This document shows, one piece after another, positions 1-9,072 of a DNA stretch of 47,041 nucleotides. The notes below the pieces were generated by a model that saw only the letters and a program-made list of their open reading frames with translations, made no database searches and was not told the DNA's origin. The stretch is from Marivivens donghaensis (GTDB taxonomy: Bacteria; Pseudomonadota; Alphaproteobacteria; Rhodobacterales; Rhodobacteraceae). The DNA lies in assembly GCF_011806565.1 (NCBI RefSeq), contig NZ_JAATOP010000017.1, positions 1 through 47,041 on the forward strand, in the 5' to 3' direction. Positions within the stretch are counted from its first letter, which is position 1. Each line of letters opens with the position of its first letter. Both the position numbers and the translations under genes were made by a program.

Positions 1-1
1 G

Positions 2-220
2 CTTGGGGCAGGGGCCGCGGCCCGCCTTTCGCTCAACCCGTTCGAAGCGATGACCACCATCACCACGCGTATCGTCTCGCAGCTGACCGGCGACGCCGAC
101 TTCAGTTCGCCGACCGCTCTGGTGGCCTTCGCACTGGGCACCACGCTGTTCGTCGCCACACTCGGCCTGAACGTGCTCGCCCTCTACATCGTCCGCAAAT
201 ACCGGGAGCAGTACGAATGA
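2..220 (+). CDS. pstC: Phosphate ABC transporter permease PstC, C-terminal part
   Basis: This is the last 72 codons of an inner-membrane permease gene that begins before the window. The fragment has a cytoplasmic loop (NPFEAMTT), a final hydrophobic helix (about residues 48-66 of the fragment) and a basic tail, as expected for the end of PstC. The stop codon TGA at 218-220 overlaps the ATG of the next gene (ATGA, 4 bp), so the two are translationally coupled. PstC and PstA together form the channel of the high-affinity phosphate importer. The identification rests mainly on the following pstA-pstB-phoU-phoB genes. Confidence 0.85.
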   Translation, partial: LGAGAAARLSLNPFEAMTTITTRIVSQLTGDADFSSPTALVAFALGTTLFVATLGLNVLALYIVRKYREQYE

Positions 221-1554
221 CCGATACCTCCGCAAACGGCCAGAACAACGCTGCCCCGAAAAAGAACTCGCTCTTCGTGCAGGACGCGCGCCTCAAGCGC
301 CGCAAGTCCGCCGAGAAGCGTTTCCAGTGGTACGGCATCGGTGCGATCAGCATCGGCTGTATTTTCCTTGTGGTGCTCCTGACCAATATCTTGATGAACG
401 GCTCCTCGGCGTTCCGTCAGACGTTTATCGACTTGCCGATCACGCTGAACGCCGAAGAGATCGAAGCCGCCGAAGCCTCCATGCTGAAAACCGGCGCCTA
501 CAAGAACATCATCTACGCGGCGCTCGAAGAGCAGGTCGCGTCCAAGGGCGTCGAGACAGAGATGTCCGGCAAGGACCTCGGCAAGATCATGTCCGACTCC
601 GCACCGGGCGAGCTGCGTGGCTTCGTTCTCGCCAATCCGGACGCCATCGGCACCACCGTCGATTTCAGCTTCTTCGCGTCCTCCCGCGTCGACGGATACT
701 TCAAGGGCCGTGTCGAGCGCGCGGACCTCGTGAACGACAAGAACCTCGATGCAGCGCACCTCGATATCATCGACCAGTTGAAGGACGCCGGCATCGTCGG
801 TCTGCACTTCAACGCCGAATTCATCTTTGGCGCCGACGCCTCCGACAACCGTCCGGAGCAGGCGGGCATGGGTCTGTCGATCCTCGGCTCGTTCTACATG
901 ATGATCGTCGTTCTGCTGCTGGCGCTGCCCATCGGTGTTGGCGCTGCAATCTACCTCGAAGAATTCGCACCGCAGAGCAAATTCACCGACGTCATCGAAG
1001 TGAACATCTCGAACCTCGCCGCCGTGCCGTCCATCGTGTTCGGTATCCTCGGCCTCGCGATCTTCATCCAGACGATGCACTTCACCAAATCGGCCCCGCT
1101 GGTGGGCGGCCTGGTGCTGACCCTGATGACGCTGCCGACCATCATCATTTCGACCCGTGCGGCGCTCAAAGCTGTGCCTCCGTCGATCCGCGAAGCCGCT
1201 CTGGGCCTCGGTGCGTCGCGTATGCAGGCTGTCTTCGACCACGTCCTGCCGCTCGCCATGCCGGGTATCCTCACGGGCACCATCATCGGTCTGGCACAGG
1301 CGCTGGGTGAAACCGCACCGCTACTGCTGATCGGTATGGTCGGCTTCCTCGCAACCAACACGCCGGAGAGCTTCATCGCCGGCTTCGACACGCCGAACTC
1401 GGCCATGCCCGCACAGATCTACCAGTGGGCATCGCGCGCCGATCCGGCATTCTATGAACGCGCATGGGGCGGGATCATAATCCTCCTCTTCTTCCTTCTG
1501 GCCATGAACATCATCGCGGTGATCCTGCGCCGCAAATTCGAACGTCGCTGGTAA
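217..1554 (+). CDS. pstA: Phosphate ABC transporter permease PstA
   Basis: A 445-residue inner-membrane permease that pairs with PstC to move phosphate, energised by PstB. A basic N-terminal tail and first membrane helix (about residues 40-60) are followed by a long soluble insert (about 65-215), then the canonical permease core from about residue 225, including the coupling-loop region [18 protein letters not shown] that contacts the ATPase. It is longer than enterobacterial PstA (about 300 residues); the extra length is the periplasmic insert, which I recall as typical of alphaproteobacterial PstA. The start overlaps the pstC stop, and its stop overlaps the likely pstB start. It is probably under PhoB control from a promoter outside the window. 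Confidence 0.95.
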   Translation: MTDTSANGQNNAAPKKNSLFVQDARLKRRKSAEKRFQWYGIGAISIGCIFLVVLLTNILMNGSSAFRQTFIDLPITLNAEEIEAAEASMLKTGAYKNIIYAALEEQVASKGVETEMSGKDLGKIMSDSAPGELRGFVLANPDAIGTTVDFSFFASSRVDGYFKGRVERADLVNDKNLDAAHLDIIDQLKDAGIVGLHFNAEFIFGADASDNRPEQAGMGLSILGSFYMMIVVLLLALPIGVGAAIYLEEFAPQSKFTDVIEVNISNLAAVPSIVFGILGLAIFIQTMHFTKSAPLVGGLVLTLMTLPTIIISTRAALKAVPPSIREAALGLGASRMQAVFDHVLPLAMPGILTGTIIGLAQALGETAPLLLIGMVGFLATNTPESFIAGFDTPNSAMPAQIYQWASRADPAFYERAWGGIIILLFFLLAMNIIAVILRRKFERRW

Positions 1555-2363
1555 TGAGTTATGCTATGAACGATATGCGCTACATTGAACGAGCTACTGA
1601 TATGAACGAGACCAAGATTACCGCCCGCGACGTCCACGTCTTCTACGGCGACTCCGAAGCGATCAAGGGTGTCGACGTCGATATCCAGGCCCGTGCGGTC
1701 ACCGCATTCATCGGCCCGTCGGGCTGCGGCAAATCCACCTTCCTGCGGACCATCAACCGCATGAACGACACCATTCCGAGCTGCCGCGTGACCGGCGGCA
1801 TCACGCTGGACGGCGAGGACATCTACGACAAGCGCGTCGACGTGGTGCAACTGCGCCAGAAGATCGGCATGGTGTTCCAGAAACCGAACCCGTTCCCGAA
1901 GTCGATCTACGACAACATCGCCTACGGCCCGCGCATCCACGGCCTGACGAAGAATAAGGCGGAAATGGATGAAATCATTGAGAAATCTTTGCGTCGCGCC
2001 GCGATCTGGGACGAGGTAAAGGATCGCCTTCAGGCGCCTGGAACCGGCCTTTCGGGTGGTCAGCAGCAGCGTCTGTGCATCGCCCGCGCCATCGCCACGT
2101 CGCCCGAAGTTCTGCTGATGGACGAGCCGTGCTCCGCGCTTGACCCGATCGCCACCGCGCAGGTCGAGGAACTGATCGACGAGCTGCGTCAGGAATACAC
2201 CGTGGTCATCGTGACCCACTCGATGCAGCAGGCCGCCCGCGTGAGCCAGAAGACCGCGTTCTTCCACCTCGGCCATCTGGTCGAATACGGCGACACCTCG
2301 GACATCTTTACTAACCCGAAAGACCAGCGCACCGAGAGCTACATCTCGGGCAAAATCGGCTAA
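1554..2363 (+). CDS. pstB: Phosphate ABC transporter ATP-binding protein PstB
   Basis: The ATPase of the Pst phosphate importer, on the cytoplasmic face of PstCA. Walker A is GPSGCGKST, the Q-loop region is [10 protein letters not shown], the ABC signature is LSGGQQQRL, Walker B is [13 protein letters not shown], and the switch histidine lies in [10 protein letters not shown]. The start is uncertain. ATG at 1554 overlaps the pstA stop (TAATG) and gives 269 residues; in-frame ATGs at 1566 and 1602 would give 265 and 253. Family members are about 250-260 residues, so 1602 is quite possible. Upstream reading in this frame is only the shadow of pstA. Confidence 0.95.
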   Translation: MSYAMNDMRYIERATDMNETKITARDVHVFYGDSEAIKGVDVDIQARAVTAFIGPSGCGKSTFLRTINRMNDTIPSCRVTGGITLDGEDIYDKRVDVVQLRQKIGMVFQKPNPFPKSIYDNIAYGPRIHGLTKNKAEMDEIIEKSLRRAAIWDEVKDRLQAPGTGLSGGQQQRLCIARAIATSPEVLLMDEPCSALDPIATAQVEELIDELRQEYTVVIVTHSMQQAARVSQKTAFFHLGHLVEYGDTSDIFTNPKDQRTESYISGKIG

Positions 2364-2375
2364 CCGGAGGCACCC

Positions 2376-3083
2376 ATGGCTCAACACATTTCTTCTGCCT
2401 TCGACCGCGACCTCGAAGCCGTTCAGGCGCAGATCATCAAGATGGGTGGCCTCGTCGAGGCCGCGATCCTCGACAGCGCCAAGGCGCTCGAAGAGCGTGA
2501 CACCGAACTGGCCGAGAAAGTCCGCAAGGCTGACAAGGCCGTCGACGCTCTCGAAACTACCATCAACGAAGAATGCGCCCGCATCATCGCGCTCCGTGCA
2601 CCGGTTTCGACCGATCTGCGCACCGTTCTGGCCGTGATGAAAATCAACGGCAATCTGGAGCGGGTAGGCGACTACGCCAAGAACTGCGCCAAACGCGTTC
2701 CCGTCATCGCCCAAGGCCAGCGTATCAGCGGCCCCGACGCCGCGCTCCGCCGCATGGCCCGCGAAGTGCAGGACATGCTTAAGGACATGCTCGACGCGCT
2801 GATCCAGCGCGATGCGGCCCTCGCTGCCGACGTGCGCCTGCGCGATCAGGACGTCGACCAGATGTACAACGCGCTGTTCCGCGAAGTGCTGACCTTCATG
2901 CTCGAAGATCCGCGCAACATCACGGCCTGCATGCACCTGCATTTCATCGCCAAAAACATCGAACGTATGGGCGATCTGGTCACTAATATGGCCGAGCAGG
3001 TCATCTACCTCGTCACCGGCGAACTGCCGGAAGATCCGCGTCCCAAAGGCGATAACACCTCGCTCATCGCCGAAGTGAAGTAA
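2376..3083 (+). CDS. phoU: Phosphate signalling protein PhoU
   Basis: A 235-residue helical cytoplasmic protein that links the Pst transporter to the PhoR kinase and keeps the Pho regulon off when phosphate is plentiful. Two repeats of the PhoU three-helix bundle are visible, each with a metal-binding E/D-x-x-x-D type motif: NGNLERVGDYAKN at about residue 90 and AKNIERMGDLVTN at about 190. The start ATG is preceded by CCGGAGG at ideal spacing. It lies 12 bp after pstB and 11 bp before phoB, inside the same operon. Confidence 0.95.
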   Translation: MAQHISSAFDRDLEAVQAQIIKMGGLVEAAILDSAKALEERDTELAEKVRKADKAVDALETTINEECARIIALRAPVSTDLRTVLAVMKINGNLERVGDYAKNCAKRVPVIAQGQRISGPDAALRRMAREVQDMLKDMLDALIQRDAALAADVRLRDQDVDQMYNALFREVLTFMLEDPRNITACMHLHFIAKNIERMGDLVTNMAEQVIYLVTGELPEDPRPKGDNTSLIAEVK

Positions 3084-3094
3084 CAGGTATCTCC

Positions 3095-3781
3095 ATGTCC
3101 TCCGAACCCCACGTTCTCATCGTCGAAGACGAACCCGCACAGCGCGAAATGCTGGCCTACAACGTAGGCGCCGAAGGCTATCGGGTATCGACCGCAGCCA
3201 ATGGCGAGGAAGCCATTCTGATGATCGCCGAGGACGAACCGGACGTGGTCATCCTCGACTGGATGATGCCGAACCTGTCGGGCATCGAGGTCTGCCGCCG
3301 CGTGAAATCGCGCCCCGAAACCCGCGAGATCTCGATCATCATGCTCTCGGCACGGTCTGAGGACGTCGACCGCGTGCGCGGGCTCGAAACCGGCGCAGAC
3401 GACTACGTGGTCAAGCCGTACTCGGTCAACGAACTGCTGGCCCGCGTACGTAGCCAGCTGCGCCGCACGCGTCCCGCGCTCGCAGGTCAGACGCTGGTGT
3501 TCGAGGACATTCAGCTCGACGCCGAAACGCACCGCGTGACGCGGGCAGGGGAACAGCTGAAGCTCGGCCCGACCGAGTTCCGTCTGCTCTCGACCTTCAT
3601 CGAAAAGCCTGGCCGTGTCTGGTCGCGCGAGCAACTTCTCGACCGCGTCTGGGGCCGCGACATCTACGTCGACACACGCACCGTCGATGTCCATGTCGGA
3701 CGCCTACGCAAAGCGCTCACGGCATACGGCGGCGGTGATCCGGTCCGCACGGTCCGCGGCGCAGGATACGCACTCGGTTAA
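3095..3781 (+). CDS. phoB: Phosphate regulon response regulator PhoB
   Basis: A 228-residue OmpR/PhoB-type response regulator that activates Pho-box promoters, including normally its own operon. The receiver domain (about residues 5-120) has the acidic pocket E11-D12, phospho-acceptor D55 in ILDWMMP, S85 and K107 in VVKPYS. The C-terminal winged helix (about 130-228) ends with the usual VRTVRGAGYAL. No phoR follows; in related genomes phoR lies upstream with pstS, outside this window. A strong intrinsic terminator directly follows. Confidence 0.95.
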   Translation: MSSEPHVLIVEDEPAQREMLAYNVGAEGYRVSTAANGEEAILMIAEDEPDVVILDWMMPNLSGIEVCRRVKSRPETREISIIMLSARSEDVDRVRGLETGADDYVVKPYSVNELLARVRSQLRRTRPALAGQTLVFEDIQLDAETHRVTRAGEQLKLGPTEFRLLSTFIEKPGRVWSREQLLDRVWGRDIYVDTRTVDVHVGRLRKALTAYGGGDPVRTVRGAGYALG

Positions 3782-3790
3782 TCAATCAGA

Positions 3791-3822
3791 AACGCCCGTG
3801 TGATCCGTCACGCGGGCGTTTT
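3791..3822 (+). terminator. Intrinsic terminator of the pst-pho operon
   Basis: A near-perfect 13-bp stem (left arm 3791-3803, loop TCCG, right arm 3808-3820, one G-U type pair) starts 9 bp after the phoB stop and runs into a short T tract. It closes the pstCAB-phoU-phoB transcription unit. Confidence 0.85.
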
Positions 3823-3999
3823 CATATCCCGCAAGGGCACATCCGACAGCTTCTCCATCGTGCAACGCGTAAATGGCATAATCAGTATTATGTTGCTTAT
3901 TGTCGTCTAAATCGTTCTTGCCGGCTTCTGAACGCGTTACTGGATACAGCAAACCTACGACCTAGGCACCGCTAGCCTCATTCATACTTTTGTAAAGGT

Positions 4000-4800
4000 A
4001 TGGAAAGTGATACTCCTACCTGGCGTAGAAACTCGAACAAAGACTCGCTTGTGTTAAATTTTATCGATCACCTCGAAGCCATTACCAACGCCCCATCCGT
4101 CGAAGAACTCTGGGAACTCCACTCGACACGCATGGCCCGCTACGGCTTCGACCGGATCATTCTAGGTTACACACGCTACCGCACAACGAGCTCCCTCGGC
4201 GATCCGCAAGATTGGGTCGTGCTCACCAACCAGACGACCGAATACATGCGCGCCTTCATCGACGAAGGCATGTACTTCAACGCGCCCATGGTCCGCTGGG
4301 CCTTGGAAAACGACGGCGCCTGTAGCTGGAGCTGGGTCGCGGAAAACCTCGACAGCATGTCCCAAGGCGAACTTCGCACCGTCGAATATAACCGCTCCAT
4401 GGGCGTGACAGCCGGCTACACGATCAGCTTCCGCTCCGTGACCGCCCGCACCAAAGGCGCCGTCGCGCTCACCGCGAAAAAGAACATGACGCAGGATCAG
4501 GTCGACGGGATCTGGGAAAAGCATGGCCGCGACATCACGCTGGCCAACAGCGTGGCTTACCTCAAACTCCTGACGCTCCCGTATGCGCGCCATCGCCAGC
4601 TCACCAAACGCCAACGCGAAGTGCTCGAATTCGTCGGCGACGGCAAAACTACCGCCGACATTGCTTATCTGATGAATCTGACGCCAGCGACCATCGAGAA
4701 GCACCTTCGCCTTGCCCGTGAAGCGCTCGATGTGGACACAACCGCTCAGGCCGTCCTCAAGGCCGCGTTTTATAACCAGATGTTCATTATCGACGCGTAA
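4000..4800 (+). CDS. LuxR family transcriptional regulator (autoinducer-binding type)
   Basis: A 266-residue regulator. The N-terminal two thirds (about residues 20-180) resembles the autoinducer-binding domain of LuxR proteins; the C-terminal helix-turn-helix of GerE/LuxR type spans about 205-262 (LTKRQREVLEFVGDG, then TPATIEKHLRLAREAL). It would bind an acyl-homoserine lactone or related signal and act at lux-box-like operators. The ATG at 4000 follows AAAGG. No luxI synthase is seen in the window, so it may be a LuxR solo or pair with a distant synthase. Its ligand and targets cannot be read from the sequence. Confidence 0.85.
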   Translation: MESDTPTWRRNSNKDSLVLNFIDHLEAITNAPSVEELWELHSTRMARYGFDRIILGYTRYRTTSSLGDPQDWVVLTNQTTEYMRAFIDEGMYFNAPMVRWALENDGACSWSWVAENLDSMSQGELRTVEYNRSMGVTAGYTISFRSVTARTKGAVALTAKKNMTQDQVDGIWEKHGRDITLANSVAYLKLLTLPYARHRQLTKRQREVLEFVGDGKTTADIAYLMNLTPATIEKHLRLAREALDVDTTAQAVLKAAFYNQMFIIDA

Positions 4801-5048
4801 TCATTAGGAAATTCCCAAAGGTCAGGTTTCCACTACTTTCGTGACGCAACGTCAAATGGCAAGTAGTAACCGTTCCGTGAGTGGTGGTTCATTGAGCCAA
4901 AGGAACGCCCAGCAGGACTAACCCTTGCGATTACAAGGCTCTTGGTTTTGTGCCGTGTTTGCGGCGCGTTGGGACGGCTATGTTTGCTAGGTCGTTTCAG
5001 CATCAGGCTAGTTGTGTGCTAATCCATCCCGTGCGCACAATATAGTTC
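4801..5048. other. Intergenic region downstream of the LuxR gene, possible small-RNA locus
   Basis: No convincing protein-coding frame is present on either strand. The right part holds a small inverted repeat (TTGTGTGC around 5013 and GCGCACAA around 5035) directly before a strong terminator. I could not find a clear -35/-10 pair, so a short RNA gene and a long luxR 3' untranslated region are both possible. Confidence 0.35.
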
Positions 5049-5085
5049 GCGGCACTGCGTTCTCCCGACGCAGTGCCGCTTTTTT
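5049..5085 (+). terminator. Strong intrinsic terminator with no adjacent gene
   Basis: A perfect 12-bp stem (5049-5060 with 5068-5079, loop TCTCCCG) followed by six T residues at 5080-5085. It reads rightward and lies about 250 bp beyond the LuxR stop codon, so it ends either a long luxR message or a separate small RNA. Confidence 0.8.
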
Positions 5086-5196
5086 ATGTCCGGGCACTGC
5101 TGCCTTTGTGCCCCAAATATCCTGGGGTGAATTGGCCCTCGGCCAAGAGGGGCAAAGCCCCTCCTCCGCACCTTGCCCCGCAGCACACCGACCAAA

Positions 5197-5228
5197 GAAA
5201 AAGCCCGCCGGATCGCTCCGACGGGCCT
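5197..5228 (-). terminator. Intrinsic terminator of rpsB-tsf
   Basis: A GC-rich stem (GCCCG-x-CGGA pairing with TCCG-x-CGGGC, loop TCGC), 26 bp beyond the tsf stop on the minus strand. Read on minus it is followed by a run of five T residues. Confidence 0.75.
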
Positions 5229-5254
5229 TCAATCATTCCAAAAAGAACGAAGTC

Positions 5255-6127
5255 TTACTTGTTCATTGCTGCAACTTCAGCAGCAAAGTCCGACTCTTCT
5301 TTCTCGATGCCTTCACCGACTTCCACGCGGATGAAGCCGGTAACCTTGACGCCGGCTTCAGCAGCAGCGGCTTCAACGGTCAGGTCGGGGTTTACGACGA
5401 ATGCCTGACCCATCAGGGTCGATTCAGCGATGAACTTCTTCATGCGGCCTTCGATCATCTTTTCGATGACGGCTTCCGGCTTGCCGGATTCGCGAGCGAT
5501 TTCGATCTGGATCGACTTCTCTTTCTCGACAACAGCAGCGTCGAGCGAGGTTTCGTCGAGAGCAGCCGGGTTCACAGCAGCGATGTGCATCGCAACCTGC
5601 TTGCCGAATGCTTCGTTGTCGCCGTCCAGAGCGACGAGAACGCCGATCTTGCCCATGCCGTCAGCAGCAGCGTTGTGGATGTAGCTGACAACCTGACCGC
5701 CTTCGATCGAAGCCATGCGGCGTACGCCCATGTTTTCGCCGATGGTAGCGATCTTGTCGGTGATGGTGTCTGCAACCGACTTGCCGTCGATTTCGGCAGC
5801 GTTCAGCGCTTCGACGTCAGCAACGTTCAGAGCAGCGGCAGCGATCTTAGCGACCATGCCCTGGAATTCTGCGTTCTTCGCAACGAAGTCGGTTTCCGAG
5901 TTAACTTCGACAGCGACGCCTTTGTTGCCCGAAACGGCGACGGCGACGAGGCCCTCAGCAGCGGTACGGCCCGACTTCTTGGCGGCTTTTGCGAGGCCCT
6001 TGGTGCGCAGCCAGTCAACTGCGGCGTCCATGTTGCCATCGTTTTCGACGAGAGCTTTTTTCGCGTCCATCATGCCTGCGCCGGTCGACTCGCGCAGTTC
6101 TTTCACCATTGCTGCGGTGATAGCCAT
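5255..6127 (-). CDS. tsf: Translation elongation factor Ts
   Basis: A 290-residue guanine nucleotide exchange factor that recycles EF-Tu-GDP. The N-terminal UBA-like segment ([20 protein letters not shown]) and the TDFVAKN motif of the core that contacts EF-Tu are both present. I chose the ATG at 6127 because it starts the conserved [11 protein letters not shown] end and is preceded on the minus strand by AGGAG; the frame stays open further upstream but without family resemblance. It is co-transcribed with rpsB, which lies 73 bp upstream. Confidence 0.97.
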   Translation of the reverse strand: MAITAAMVKELRESTGAGMMDAKKALVENDGNMDAAVDWLRTKGLAKAAKKSGRTAAEGLVAVAVSGNKGVAVEVNSETDFVAKNAEFQGMVAKIAAAALNVADVEALNAAEIDGKSVADTITDKIATIGENMGVRRMASIEGGQVVSYIHNAAADGMGKIGVLVALDGDNEAFGKQVAMHIAAVNPAALDETSLDAAVVEKEKSIQIEIARESGKPEAVIEKMIEGRMKKFIAESTLMGQAFVVNPDLTVEAAAAEAGVKVTGFIRVEVGEGIEKEESDFAAEVAAMNK

Positions 6128-6151
6128 GTCACATCTCCTGAAAATAAGGGT

Positions 6152-6175
6152 CCGGACGCGCATAACCGCGTCCGG
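6152..6175 (-). promoter_or_regulatory. Hairpin between rpsB and tsf
   Basis: A perfect 9-bp stem (6152-6160 with 6167-6175, loop of 6) sits in the 73-bp rpsB-tsf gap. There is no T run after it on the minus strand, so it is more likely a processing site, mRNA-stability element or partial attenuator than a full terminator. Confidence 0.5.
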
Positions 6176-6200
6176 TATCATTTTTACGAAGGGTCAGTAA

Positions 6201-6962
6201 TTACTGAGCGTCTTCGGCGAGAGCTTCTTCAGCCAGCTCTTCGTAGGCGCCCATGTCGACGCCGGCTTTCTGCAGCTGGGTGCTCATGCCGTCGAGAGCA
6301 GCGCGTGCAACGAGGTCGCAGTACAGCTGGATAGCGCGAGCAGCGTCGTCGTTGCCCGGGATGACATAGTCAACGCCTTCCGGCGAGCAGTTGGTGTCGA
6401 CAACAGCGACGACCGGGATGCCGAGCTTCTTGGCTTCGAGGATCGCGAGGTCTTCTTTGTTGACGTCGAGAACGAACAGCATGTCCGGAACGCCGCCCAT
6501 CTCGCGGATGCCGCCGAGCGACAGCTGGAGCTTGGTCTGTTCACGTTCTGCGTTCAGGCGCTCTTTCTTGGTCAGGCCTTCGAAGCCGTTTTCCGAAGCT
6601 TCGTCGTACGACTTCAGGCGAGCGATCGACTGCGAAACGGTCTGCCAGTTGGTCAGCGTGCCGCCGAGCCAGCGGTGGTTCATGTAGAACTGAGCCGACT
6701 TTTCAGCAGCTTCTGCGATCGGCTTCTGAGCCTGACGCTTGGTGCCGACGAACAGGATGCGACCGCCGCGAGCAACGGTTTCACGGATTGCGTTCAGAGC
6801 AGCGTCCAGCATCGGGACGGTCTGGGTGAGGTCCATGATGTGGATGCCGTTGCGCGAGCCGTAGATGTACTGCTGCATCTTCGGGTTCCAGCGCTGGGTC
6901 TGGTGGCCGAAGTGAACACCAGCTTCAAGCAGCTGGCGCATGGTGAACTCGGGAAGAGCCAT
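6201..6962 (-). CDS. rpsB: 30S ribosomal protein S2
   Basis: A 253-residue small-subunit ribosomal protein. The family's signature runs are present: [18 protein letters not shown] near the N-terminus, [17 protein letters not shown], and [22 protein letters not shown] in the second half. The C-terminus has an acidic extension ([11 protein letters not shown]). The ATG is preceded by AAAAGGA on the minus strand. It is the first gene of the rpsB-tsf unit. Confidence 0.97.
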   Translation of the reverse strand: MALPEFTMRQLLEAGVHFGHQTQRWNPKMQQYIYGSRNGIHIMDLTQTVPMLDAALNAIRETVARGGRILFVGTKRQAQKPIAEAAEKSAQFYMNHRWLGGTLTNWQTVSQSIARLKSYDEASENGFEGLTKKERLNAEREQTKLQLSLGGIREMGGVPDMLFVLDVNKEDLAILEAKKLGIPVVAVVDTNCSPEGVDYVIPGNDDAARAIQLYCDLVARAALDGMSTQLQKAGVDMGAYEELAEEALAEDAQ

Positions 6963-7078
6963 GTCCTTTTCCTTTTCCGGTTTGGCCTCAGCGGAGGATC
7001 AGACTTTTCGTCAACCGGTGGACCGTATGGGATGTCTCCCCATAGGGCCCGCCTCCGCCTGCGGGTTTGAGTGCTGGG

Positions 7079-7107
7079 CCTTTACGCCAGAAATTGACAG
7101 CTGACAA
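7079..7107 (-). promoter_or_regulatory. Probable sigma-70-type promoter for rpsB-tsf
   Basis: On the minus strand TTGTCA (7107-7102) is followed by a 17-bp spacer and TAAAGG (7084-7079). This would give a leader of about 110 nt before rpsB, containing at least two small hairpins (a TATGGG/CCCATA pair near 7025-7044 and a CCCGC/GCGGG pair near 7048-7065). The leader could host S2 autoregulation; that is inference. Confidence 0.45.
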
Positions 7108-7183
7108 CAGTAAAAGAGAAGTTGCGTACGCTTAATCGCTTTCCGGCCTTGCGGCGGCGCTCCGGTCGGGTCATGACACGTCT

Positions 7184-8077
7184 ATGAACACTTCGCCAGA
7201 CATCCTTTGTATCGGGTCGGTCCTTTGGGACATCATCGGCCGTTCCTCTGTCGTCATGCGCGTCGGGTCCGACGTGCCGGGTCATATCACCCGCGTTCCG
7301 GGCGGTGTTGCGATGAATATCGCGATGACCCTGACGCGCTTTGGTATGACCCCTGCTCTGCTCTCTGCCATCGGACGTGATCCGGCGGGCGAAGAACTGA
7401 CCGAGCAAGCCGCCGCGATGGGTATGATCGTCGATCACCTTTATCATTCAGACGACCTGCCGACCGACAACTATATGGCGGTAGAGGGTGCCAACGGTCT
7501 GATCGCGGCGATTGCCGATGCGCATTCGCTCGAACAGGCAGGTGACAAGATCCTGCGTCCGCTGTCGGATGGCTCACTGGGATCAGAGGATGCGCCGTAC
7601 GAGGGCCTCGTGGCGCTGGACGGCAACCTGACGGTCGAACTCCTCCGCCAGATCGCGCATTCGCCGCTGTTCAGCAAATCCGACCTCCGCGTTGCGCCTG
7701 CAAGTCCGGGCAAGGCGGACCGCCTTCTGGCGCTGGTCGGGCATCCGTCGGCGACGCTCTATGTGAACCTCGAAGAAGCCAGCCTGCTGTGCCACACCGA
7801 CTTCCCGTCCTCGGAAGCGGCGGCCAAGGGTCTCATCGCGCGCGGTTGCAAGCGCGTGCTGGTAACGGACGGCGGTAGCTCCGCCTCCGAAGCGACTGGC
7901 GAAGACGTCATTACACTCACACCGCCCAAGGTGCTGGTCACACGCGTGACCGGCGCGGGCGACACTTTCATGGCAGCGCATATCGCGTCCGAACGCGAAG
8001 GCATGAACCGCCACGACGCGCTCGAACGCGCGCTCTTTGCCGCTGCAACCTACGTTTCAGGAGAAATTCCCAAATGA
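7184..8077 (+). CDS. psuK: PfkB-type kinase, probable pseudouridine kinase
   Basis: A 297-residue ribokinase-family (PfkB) enzyme. The N-terminal VPGGVAMNIAMTLTRFG signature and the C-terminal TGAGDTF motif with catalytic aspartate D260 are intact. PfkB kinases vary in substrate; the choice of pseudouridine rests on the next gene, a pseudouridine-5'-phosphate glycosidase, with which it overlaps by 4 bp (ATGA). Together they would phosphorylate pseudouridine from RNA turnover and split it to uracil and ribose 5-phosphate in the cytoplasm. Confidence 0.85.
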   Translation: MNTSPDILCIGSVLWDIIGRSSVVMRVGSDVPGHITRVPGGVAMNIAMTLTRFGMTPALLSAIGRDPAGEELTEQAAAMGMIVDHLYHSDDLPTDNYMAVEGANGLIAAIADAHSLEQAGDKILRPLSDGSLGSEDAPYEGLVALDGNLTVELLRQIAHSPLFSKSDLRVAPASPGKADRLLALVGHPSATLYVNLEEASLLCHTDFPSSEAAAKGLIARGCKRVLVTDGGSSASEATGEDVITLTPPKVLVTRVTGAGDTFMAAHIASEREGMNRHDALERALFAAATYVSGEIPK

Positions 8078-8997
8078 TCCCGATGGCATTTTCCGCCGAA
8101 GTCACCGAAGCGATGAAGAACGGCACGCCGCTCGTCGCTCTGGAAAGCACGATCATCACCCACGGTATGCCTTATCCGCAGAACGTCGAAACCGCGCGGC
8201 TCGTTGAAGCTGCCGTGCGTGATAATGGCGCTGTTCCGGCGACCATCGCCATTATCAAAGGCACGCTGCACGTCGGCCTCGATAGCGATCAGCTCGATGA
8301 TCTGGGTCAGGCCAAGGACGTCAAGAAACTCAGCCGCGCCGACATCGCAGCCTGCCTCGCCACCGGCGGCACGGGCGCGACCACTGTTGCGGCGACGATG
8401 ATCTGCGCCGAAGCCGCAGGCATCGACGTGTTTGCCACGGGCGGTATCGGCGGCGTGCATCGCGGCGCCGAAGACACCTTTGACATTTCCGCCGACCTTC
8501 AGGAACTGGCGCAGACGGCTGTCACCGTTGTGGCCGCTGGCGCGAAGGCGATCCTCGATCTGCCGAAGACGTTCGAAGTGCTCGAAACGCTCGGCGTTCC
8601 GGTGATCGGTCTGGGTCAGGACGAACTGCCTGCGTTCTGGTCGCGCTCGTCGGGCATCCCGACGCCGATCCGCCTCGATACCGCGGACGAGATCGCGGCC
8701 GCCCACCAGATGCGCGGCCTCCTTGGCCTGCCGGGTGGTCAGCTGGTCTGCAACCCGATCCCCGAGGACGCTGAAATCACCGCCGAAGAAATCCTGCCAC
8801 ACATCGAAGCCGCTCTGGCCGATGCGGACGCACAGGGTATCAAGGCCAAGGAGGTCACGCCGTTCCTCCTCCAGCGGATGTACGAGATCACCGAGGGCCG
8901 CAGCCTGACCGCGAATATCGCATTGGTGCTTAACAATGCACGTCTTGCCGCGAAAATCGCCGTTGCTTTGGACAAGCTGTCACGAAAGTCGGAATAA
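8074..8997 (+). CDS. psuG: Pseudouridine-5'-phosphate glycosidase
   Basis: A 307-residue enzyme of the IndA/PsuG family, which reversibly cleaves pseudouridine 5'-phosphate to uracil and ribose 5-phosphate. Family landmarks are ALESTIITHGMPYPQN at the N-terminus, CLATGGTGATTVAATM, FATGGIGGVHRGAE, the lysine region AAGAKAILDLPKT (Schiff-base lysine), and a C-terminal EVTPFLLQRMYEIT-type helix. Its start overlaps the psuK stop, and SD-like AGGAG precedes it. A hairpin with a poor T tract follows. Confidence 0.93.
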   Translation: MIPMAFSAEVTEAMKNGTPLVALESTIITHGMPYPQNVETARLVEAAVRDNGAVPATIAIIKGTLHVGLDSDQLDDLGQAKDVKKLSRADIAACLATGGTGATTVAATMICAEAAGIDVFATGGIGGVHRGAEDTFDISADLQELAQTAVTVVAAGAKAILDLPKTFEVLETLGVPVIGLGQDELPAFWSRSSGIPTPIRLDTADEIAAAHQMRGLLGLPGGQLVCNPIPEDAEITAEEILPHIEAALADADAQGIKAKEVTPFLLQRMYEITEGRSLTANIALVLNNARLAAKIAVALDKLSRKSE

Positions 8998-9013
8998 CGG
9001 GCGATAAGAGATT

Positions 9014-9033
9014 GAGCGGGGGCGACCCCGCTC
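9014..9033 (+). terminator. Weak terminator-like hairpin after psuG
   Basis: Perfect 8-bp stem GAGCGGGG/CCCCGCTC with loop GCGA, 17 bp after the psuG stop. It has only two T residues after it, so termination may be partial. Confidence 0.45.
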
Positions 9034-9072
9034 TTACATATCAATACAGAACCTTTTCCCGTCGGGCCGATA

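Noticed and set aside
184-1242. Minus-strand frame of 352 codons opposite pstA
   Set aside because: Caused by strong third-position G/C bias in pstA; no domain, composition rich in H, R, D, E typical of shadow frames.
3890-3990. Possible lux box upstream of the LuxR gene (around ACCTAGG at 3960)
   Set aside because: The symmetry is too short and the flanks do not pair as a 20-bp operator; not enough to list as a site.
5012-6334. Plus-strand frame of 440 codons opposite tsf
   Set aside because: Shadow of tsf; it also runs through the terminators at 5049-5085 and 5197-5228.
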